The translations under genes and the position numbers were made by a program. The notes under the pieces are model-generated. The model searched no databases. It saw only the letters and a program-made list of their open reading frames with translations, and had not been told where the DNA came from. A stretch of DNA of 9,340 nt from Synechococcaceae bacterium WB8_1B_136 (GTDB lineage: Bacteria; Cyanobacteriota; Cyanobacteriia; PCC-6307; Cyanobiaceae): positions 1 to 9,340 of the forward strand of contig RGNC01000074.1 in assembly GCA_010029175.1 (NCBI GenBank), in the 5' to 3' direction. Positions 5,428-9,340 of this stretch are shown here, one piece after another; position 1 is the first letter of the stretch, and every line of letters begins with the position of its first letter.

Positions 5428-6792
5428 ATGCCCTCCATCGCCACACCATCTCGGCTCAGCCCGATCGAGCTGCTGCTCAAGTACGACCAGCCGGTGCCGC
5501 GCTACACCAGCTACCCCACGGCGGCGGCCTTCGGCCCGGCGGTGGGGGCTGCGCAGATGGCAGCCCAGCTGGCCCAGCCCAGCAGCGATCCCCTCTCGCT
5601 GTACGTGCATGTGCCGTTCTGTCGCCATGCCTGCTGGTATTGCGGCTGCAACCGGGTCACCACCCAGCTGGGCTCGACGGTGGTGGCGCCCTACCTGGCG
5701 GCCCTGGCCAAGGAGCTGGAGCTGGTGAGCGCCGCCATGCCCCAGCGCCGGCGGCTGGCGCAATTGCATTGGGGTGGGGGCACCCCCAACTACCTCAACG
5801 CCGAGGAAACGCAGACGTTGTGGGGCTTGATCGCGCAGCACTTCGATCTGGAGCCCGATCTGGAGGCCTCGATCGAGGTGAACCCGGAGTTCCTCAGCCG
5901 CGACCATGTCCTGCAGCTGCGGAGCCTGGGCTTCAACCGCATCAGCTTTGGCATCCAGGACGCCGATCCCGAGGTGCAGCGGGCCGTGAACCGCCTGGTG
6001 CCGGTGGAGCAGTTGCGCCGCGCCATGGACTGGCTGCGGGAGGCCAACTTCGACAGTGTGAACGTGGATCTGATCTGCGGGCTGCCGCTGCAGACCCCCG
6101 AGCGCTTCCAGACCACCCTCGAGCTGGTGCGGCAGTTGCGCCCGGATCGCATTTCGTTGTTCTCCTTTGCCTACCTGCCGGAGCTATTGCCCTTGCAACG
6201 CAAGATCGCGGCCGACGATCTGCCCAGCCAGCGGGAGCGGATCACGATGCTGGAGGCGGCCAATCAACTGCTCACGGCGAACGGCTACGACGCCATTGGC
6301 ATGGATCACTACGCCCTGCGCGGCGACAGCCTGGCGATCGCGGCACGGGAGGGCAAGCTGCACCGCAACTTCCAGGGGTACACCACCGGAGGCGAGCTGG
6401 AGCTGCTGGGGGTGGGGCCCACGGCCATCAGCCAGTTCACCCAGCTGTTCGCGCAGAATCACCGCGATCTCAAGGCCTACTACCGGGCCGTGGAGGCGGG
6501 CCAGCTGCCAGTGGAGCGGGGCCTGGAGGTGCGGGATCCGGCGGTGCTCGAGCGTCGCGCCATCATCAAAGCGGTGATGTGCCAGTTCCAGGTGAGCGTG
6601 GAGCTGGATCGCTTCGCTGGCGAGTGGCAACAGCTTCAGGCCCTGGCGGCGGATGGTCTGGTGCAACTCAACCAGCAGGGCGGCATCGGCACGCTGCGGG
6701 TCACCACGGCGGGCCGCTGGTTGATTCGCACCATCGCCGCGGTGTTCGATCCCCAGCAGCGTCAGCAGGCCAGGGGATCGCGGCTGGTCTGA
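5428..6792 (+). CDS. hemN: Oxygen-independent coproporphyrinogen III oxidase (radical SAM, HemN)
   Basis: The 454-residue protein is the usual HemN length. It begins with the family LLLKYDQPVPRYTSYPTA segment (15-32). The radical-SAM iron-sulfur motif is C65-x3-C69-x2-C72 in VPFCRHACWYCGC, and C74 follows as in true HemN. GGGTP (116-120), the SFGIQDADPEVQRAVNR segment and the VDLICGLPLQT segment follow in order. HemN converts coproporphyrinogen III to protoporphyrinogen IX without O2, bypassing oxygen-dependent HemF, and so maintains heme and chlorophyll synthesis at low oxygen. The preserved fourth Cys and N-terminal segment argue against the HemW heme-chaperone paralogue. The start at 5428 gives the family N-terminus; the frame is open further upstream inside ho. 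It is last in the ho-hemN unit and convergent with the glutamine amidotransferase, 33 bases away. Confidence 0.95.
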   Translation: MPSIATPSRLSPIELLLKYDQPVPRYTSYPTAAAFGPAVGAAQMAAQLAQPSSDPLSLYVHVPFCRHACWYCGCNRVTTQLGSTVVAPYLAALAKELELVSAAMPQRRRLAQLHWGGGTPNYLNAEETQTLWGLIAQHFDLEPDLEASIEVNPEFLSRDHVLQLRSLGFNRISFGIQDADPEVQRAVNRLVPVEQLRRAMDWLREANFDSVNVDLICGLPLQTPERFQTTLELVRQLRPDRISLFSFAYLPELLPLQRKIAADDLPSQRERITMLEAANQLLTANGYDAIGMDHYALRGDSLAIAAREGKLHRNFQGYTTGGELELLGVGPTAISQFTQLFAQNHRDLKAYYRAVEAGQLPVERGLEVRDPAVLERRAIIKAVMCQFQVSVELDRFAGEWQQLQALAADGLVQLNQQGGIGTLRVTTAGRWLIRTIAAVFDPQQRQQARGSRLV

Positions 6793-6816
6793 GGGGGGGC
6801 TGGGGCTGGGCTGATG

Positions 6817-6833
6817 CCTGCTGGTTCAGCAGG
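6817..6833. terminator. Possible bidirectional hairpin between hemN and the amidotransferase gene
   Basis: CCTGCTG (6817-6823), loop GTT, and CAGCAGG (6827-6833) form a perfect 7-bp stem. It lies 24 bases after the hemN stop and overlaps the stop codon of the convergent amidotransferase gene. There is no T-run on either side, so it is at best a weak or factor-assisted terminator. Confidence 0.35.
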
Positions 6834-7608
6834 GCAGCTGACGTTCCACCACTTCCCCGTCCTGCAACAGCATCGACTCGCCGGGAGTGAGGGGCTGCCA
6901 GATTTCATCGCTGGTGAGTGGTTCGGTGCTCACGATCGTCACCACATCCCTTGCACTCGTGACTTCTGAGAAGTCCACGCTCATGTCATCATCGGCCAAC
7001 GTGGCCTTGGTGAAGGGTGCTCTGCGAGTGATGGCGTGCAGCTTGGTGCCGGCAAACGCATAGAGCCACTGACCATTGCTGATCAGGCAGTTGAAGATTC
7101 CGCGCCCAGCCAGTTCCGCTGAGCAGTTGTTCAAGATTGGAAACAACGCATGCCCCTCCACGGCGGTGCTGAACCTCTGTGAGAGCTGGTTCAGGATCCA
7201 GCAGAAAGCTGCTTCGCTGTCGGTGTTGCCGACGGCCTGGTAGGCACCCTCCGTAGGGATCTCTCCCTTGAGGTCGCCGTTATGGGCAAACACCCAGTCC
7301 TGGTTGCACCAACGGCGATGAAACGGATGGCAGTTCTCCAGGGCCACCACTCCCTGGGTGGCTTTGCGGATGTGGGCCAGGGAATAGAGGGCCTTCAGGT
7401 CGTGGTTGGCCACCTCGGCGGCCAGGGGGGAAAAGGCGGCTGCCGATTCCTCACGGATGATCTTCAGGTCTCCACTCGCGGGATCGAAACTGGCCAGCCC
7501 CCAGCCATCGGCATGCTCTCCGGTCTGCCCGCCCCGGCGCGCCAGGCCACGGAACGAGAAGCGCATGTCGGTGGGGGTGTTGGCACTGAGGGCCAGCAGT
7601 TCGCACAT
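6826..7608 (-). CDS. Class II glutamine amidotransferase (YafJ/EgtC-type)
   Basis: The 260-residue protein starts Met-Cys, and C2 would be the N-terminal nucleophile after Met removal. Further class II (Ntn) glutaminase motifs are GEHADGWGLA (30-39), LAHIRKAT (77-84), NCHPF (92-96), FAHNGDL (107-113) and GNTDSEAAF (127-135). No synthetase, SIS or phosphoribosyltransferase domain follows, so this is a stand-alone glutaminase domain. YafJ proteins are mostly uncharacterised; EgtC hydrolyses a gamma-glutamyl intermediate of ergothioneine synthesis. No ergothioneine genes are visible, so the specific reaction is left open. The ATG at 7608 lies one base after the stop of the upstream sbpA (TGAGATG), indicating co-translation with a sulfate-binding protein. 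Confidence 0.88.
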   Translation of the reverse strand: MCELLALSANTPTDMRFSFRGLARRGGQTGEHADGWGLASFDPASGDLKIIREESAAAFSPLAAEVANHDLKALYSLAHIRKATQGVVALENCHPFHRRWCNQDWVFAHNGDLKGEIPTEGAYQAVGNTDSEAAFCWILNQLSQRFSTAVEGHALFPILNNCSAELAGRGIFNCLISNGQWLYAFAGTKLHAITRRAPFTKATLADDDMSVDFSEVTSARDVVTIVSTEPLTSDEIWQPLTPGESMLLQDGEVVERQLPC

Positions 7609-7609
7609 C

Positions 7610-8707
7610 TCAGCGGCGGGCTTGGCGGAACAGTTGATCCCAGAGGCCGTCGTTGCCGAAGAAGGTCTTGTTCACCTTGGCCCAACCGCCGAAATCGGCC
7701 ACCTTGAACAGCTTGGCCACGGGGGTGAACCGGTTTTTCACCTTGGTCCACACGCTCGGGCTCACTGGCCGGAATCCCTCCTCGGCGAAGATCTCCTGGG
7801 CTGGATCGGATTGCAGGTAGGCCGCCAAGGCTTCGGCCGCTTTGCGGGTGCCGTGCCTGTCGACGTTCTTGTCGACCACGGCGATCGGCCCCTCAATCAG
7901 GATGTTGGGGGACGGCACCAGAAATGGAGCTTTCAACTCGCCACTCTTCTGGGCGAGAAACGCTTCGTTTTCGTAGTTCAACAGCACATCGCCCTGCTTC
8001 CGGTTCAGGAAGGTATCGGAGGCTTCCCGCGCGTCCTTCGGCAGGCTTTCCACCGCGCCGTACACCTTGGAGACGAATGCCTTGGCCTGGGCCTCTCCGC
8101 CTCCGGTCTGCGTCACTGAACCCCACAGGGCCAGGAAATTCCAGCGGGCGCCCCCCGATGTCTTGGGGTTGGCCGTCACCACGCTGACGCCCGGTTTGGT
8201 GAGATCGCTCCAGGTCTTGATGCCCTTGGGATTGCCCTCGCGGGTGAGCAGGGCCACCACGGAGTGGGTGATGATGCTGTTGTTGGGCAGCTCCTGCTCC
8301 CAGCCTTTGTCGATCAGGCCGGCCTGTTCGATCTTGAGCACATCGCCGCTCAGGGCCAAGCCCACAAGGTCGGCTTCAAGGCCATCGATCACCGCCCTGG
8401 CTTGGGAGCCCGATCCGCCGTAGCTCGCTTTCACGAGAAGATCCTGGCCGGTCCTGCGCTTCCAGTCGGCCTGGAATTTCGGGAGGATCCGGTCGTAGGC
8501 GGATTTGGTCACCGCATAGCTCACCAGCAGCAGGGTCTGCTGGCCATTTGCCGCCGTGCCACCGCTGCCGGTTGGAGCTTCTGCGCCGCAGCCACTTAAC
8601 CCGATGCCCCCCAGCGCCACCGCCGCGGCAAGGGCGCCGGCGCGCTGCCGAGGGCGAGAGGGAGCAGGGATGCCGTTAACCACGCAAACACGATAGACAA
8701 CTGGCAT
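7610..8707 (-). CDS. sbpA: Sulfate-binding protein of ABC sulfate transporter, lipoprotein (copy 1)
   Basis: The 365-residue protein has a hydrophobic signal (about 24-37) ending in the lipobox LSGC with C40 as lipid-attachment residue, so it is anchored on the periplasmic face of the inner membrane. Sulfate/thiosulfate-binding motifs follow: VSYAVTKSAYDRILPKF (62-78), YGGSGSQARAVIDGLEAD (96-113), NPKTSGGARWNFLALWG (180-196) and VVDKNVDRHGTRKAAEAL. It captures sulfate for a CysTWA-type permease, whose genes are not in the window. The ATG at 8707 has a nearby AGGA; a GTG ten codons downstream is an alternative that would shorten the n-region. It is followed after one base by the amidotransferase gene and preceded, after 60 bases, by a second sbpA copy. 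It lacks the usual VSYDPT sequence near the mature N-terminus, reading VSYAVT instead, which may affect ligand preference. Confidence 0.93.
   Translation of the reverse strand: MPVVYRVCVVNGIPAPSRPRQRAGALAAAVALGGIGLSGCGAEAPTGSGGTAANGQQTLLLVSYAVTKSAYDRILPKFQADWKRRTGQDLLVKASYGGSGSQARAVIDGLEADLVGLALSGDVLKIEQAGLIDKGWEQELPNNSIITHSVVALLTREGNPKGIKTWSDLTKPGVSVVTANPKTSGGARWNFLALWGSVTQTGGGEAQAKAFVSKVYGAVESLPKDAREASDTFLNRKQGDVLLNYENEAFLAQKSGELKAPFLVPSPNILIEGPIAVVDKNVDRHGTRKAAEALAAYLQSDPAQEIFAEEGFRPVSPSVWTKVKNRFTPVAKLFKVADFGGWAKVNKTFFGNDGLWDQLFRQARR
8141..8188. repeat. 48-base block identical between the two sbpA copies (copy 1 member)
   Basis: Positions 8141-8188 are identical to 9293-9340, at least to the window edge. 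The block covers the codons of the SVVTANPKTSGGARW region. Identity at silent positions here is higher than elsewhere in the pair, pointing to a recent duplication or gene conversion between the tandem genes. The partner may extend beyond the window. Confidence 0.8.
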
Positions 8708-8767
8708 TTATCCTACGGTCCTGGCGCTGGTGGCTCGCGGGAGCCGGGGCAGGGGGAGCCTTCGGGC
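8708..8767 (-). other. Inter-sbpA spacer with two small hairpins
   Basis: The 60-base gap between tandem sbpA genes contains GGCTC/GAGCC (8732-8736 and 8741-8745, four-base loop). A second GAGCC/GGCTC pair (8756-8760 and 8765-8769) overlaps the stop codon of the upstream copy, with a four-base loop reading CGAA on the transcribed strand. Neither has a T-run. They could attenuate transcription or stabilise transcript ends. A Shine-Dalgarno-like AGGA precedes the copy 1 start. Confidence 0.35.
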
Positions 8768-9340
8768 TCAGCGGCTCTTGCTGAAGATCTGATCCCAGAG
8801 CCCACCTTTGCCGAAGAAGGTCTTGTTCACCTTGGCCCAGCCGCCGAAATCGGCCACGGTGAAGGTCTTCACCGATTGGAACTTGCCTTTGGCGAAGGCC
8901 TTGCCCTCGGCGGTCACCGGCCGGAACCCCTCGGTGACGAAGGCCTTCTGGGCCGCAGGGGTGTAGAGGAACTTGGCGAAGGCCTCGGCCACCTGGCGGG
9001 TGCCGTGCTTGTCGACGTTCTTGTCCACCACGGCGATCGGCCCCTCAATCACAACGTTCGGGCTGGGAAGCTTGTAGGGAACGGTCCACTCGCCGGTGCG
9101 CTTGGCCAGGATCGCCTCATTCTCGTAGTTGAGCAGCACGTCGCCCTTCTTGCGCTTCACGAAGGTGTCGGTGGCCTCGCGGGCATCCTTGGGCAGCACG
9201 TCCACGTTCTTGTAGACCGTGGTCACGTACTTCTTCGCTTCGGCCTCAGAACCGCCGTTCTCGGTCACGGAACCCCACAGGCCCAGGAAGTTCCAGCGGG
9301 CGCCCCCCGATGTCTTGGGGTTGGCCGTCACCACGCTGAC
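8768..9340 (-). CDS. sbpA: Sulfate-binding protein (copy 2), N-terminus cut by window edge
   Basis: The visible 190 C-terminal residues begin VSVVTANPKTSGGARWN and run to the stop at 8768-8770. They align with copy 1 along their full length with almost no gaps, sharing GGARWNF, LPKDARE, GDVLLNYENEA, IEGPIAVVDKNVD, HGTR and VADFGGWAKVNKTFFG. The start and any signal peptide lie outside the window, and the internal GTG at 9334 is not a real start. This copy keeps more lysines in its C-terminal half than copy 1. It is the upstream member of a probable sbpA-sbpA-amidotransferase transcription unit, so the promoter is also outside. Sulfate or thiosulfate binding is expected from the family. Confidence 0.93.
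   Translation of the reverse strand, partial: VSVVTANPKTSGGARWNFLGLWGSVTENGGSEAEAKKYVTTVYKNVDVLPKDAREATDTFVKRKKGDVLLNYENEAILAKRTGEWTVPYKLPSPNVVIEGPIAVVDKNVDKHGTRQVAEAFAKFLYTPAAQKAFVTEGFRPVTAEGKAFAKGKFQSVKTFTVADFGGWAKVNKTFFGKGGLWDQIFSKSR
9293..9340. repeat. 48-base block identical between the two sbpA copies (copy 2 member)
   Basis: This is the partner of 8141-8188 with no mismatch up to the right edge of the window. Its true length is unknown because the sequence ends here. Confidence 0.8.

Noticed and set aside
5251..5907. Minus-strand open frame across the ho/hemN junction
   Set aside because: It is antisense to both ho and hemN, whose motifs are certain, and has no domain of its own.
5428..6792. 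HemW heme chaperone instead of HemN
   Set aside because: The N-terminal YTSYPTA segment, the fourth cysteine after the radical-SAM motif and the length fit HemN.
5640..6890. 416-codon plus-strand open frame overlapping hemN in another frame
   Set aside because: The translation is Gly/Ala/Arg/Pro-rich shadow and the hemN frame carries all radical-SAM motifs.
6826..7608. Naming the amidotransferase EgtC
   Set aside because: No ergothioneine biosynthesis genes are in view and the motifs are common to all YafJ/EgtC-type proteins.

Overview
The window is GC-rich and densely coded. It most likely comes from a unicellular picocyanobacterium of the Synechococcus/Cyanobium type. The main evidence is an aldehyde-deformylating oxygenase homologue, a family found almost only in cyanobacteria, next to an AcsF-type chlorophyll cyclase, a plant/cyanobacterial-type heme oxygenase and HemN. 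No RNA gene, insertion sequence, prophage or CRISPR array was seen. No gene-free stretch exceeds about 130 bases.

Left part (1-1968): a SAM-dependent methyltransferase (minus strand, running off the left edge) is divergent from an ArsR-family repressor, with an inverted repeat in the promoter gap. Convergent to that repressor is a minus-strand pair whose stop and start codons overlap: a second ArsR-family regulator (1968-1663) and a pentapeptide-repeat protein (1663-1028).

Central part (2079-6792): this looks like a low-oxygen tetrapyrrole island. Divergent from the second ArsR gene is a tightly overlapping operon of a bacteriohemerythrin, AcsF (Mg-protoporphyrin IX monomethyl ester cyclase) and an ADO-family protein. 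All three are predicted non-heme di-iron proteins and all iron ligands are visible. After a small minus-strand gene of unknown function come heme oxygenase and oxygen-independent coproporphyrinogen III oxidase (HemN). The acsF/ho/hemN set matches the known micro-oxic chlAII-ho2-hemN operon of Synechocystis. The hemerythrin and ADO members are additions I do not recognise from that system. The hemerythrin operon and the ho-hemN unit share a 27-base promoter-proximal element (21 of 27 positions identical), which suggests one regulator controls both. The neighbouring ArsR protein is the obvious candidate.

Right part (6826-9340, minus strand): two tandem sulfate-binding-protein genes (the upstream one cut by the window edge), then a class II glutamine amidotransferase that starts one base after the stop of the second sbpA copy. 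The two sbpA copies share a 48-base identical block, suggesting recent duplication or gene conversion.

In the working model, falling oxygen relieves or activates the shared element. The cell then makes a cyclase, heme oxygenase and HemN suited to low oxygen, together with a hemerythrin that could buffer or deliver oxygen to the oxygen-dependent di-iron enzymes. This model is inference; the gene identities rest on visible motifs.
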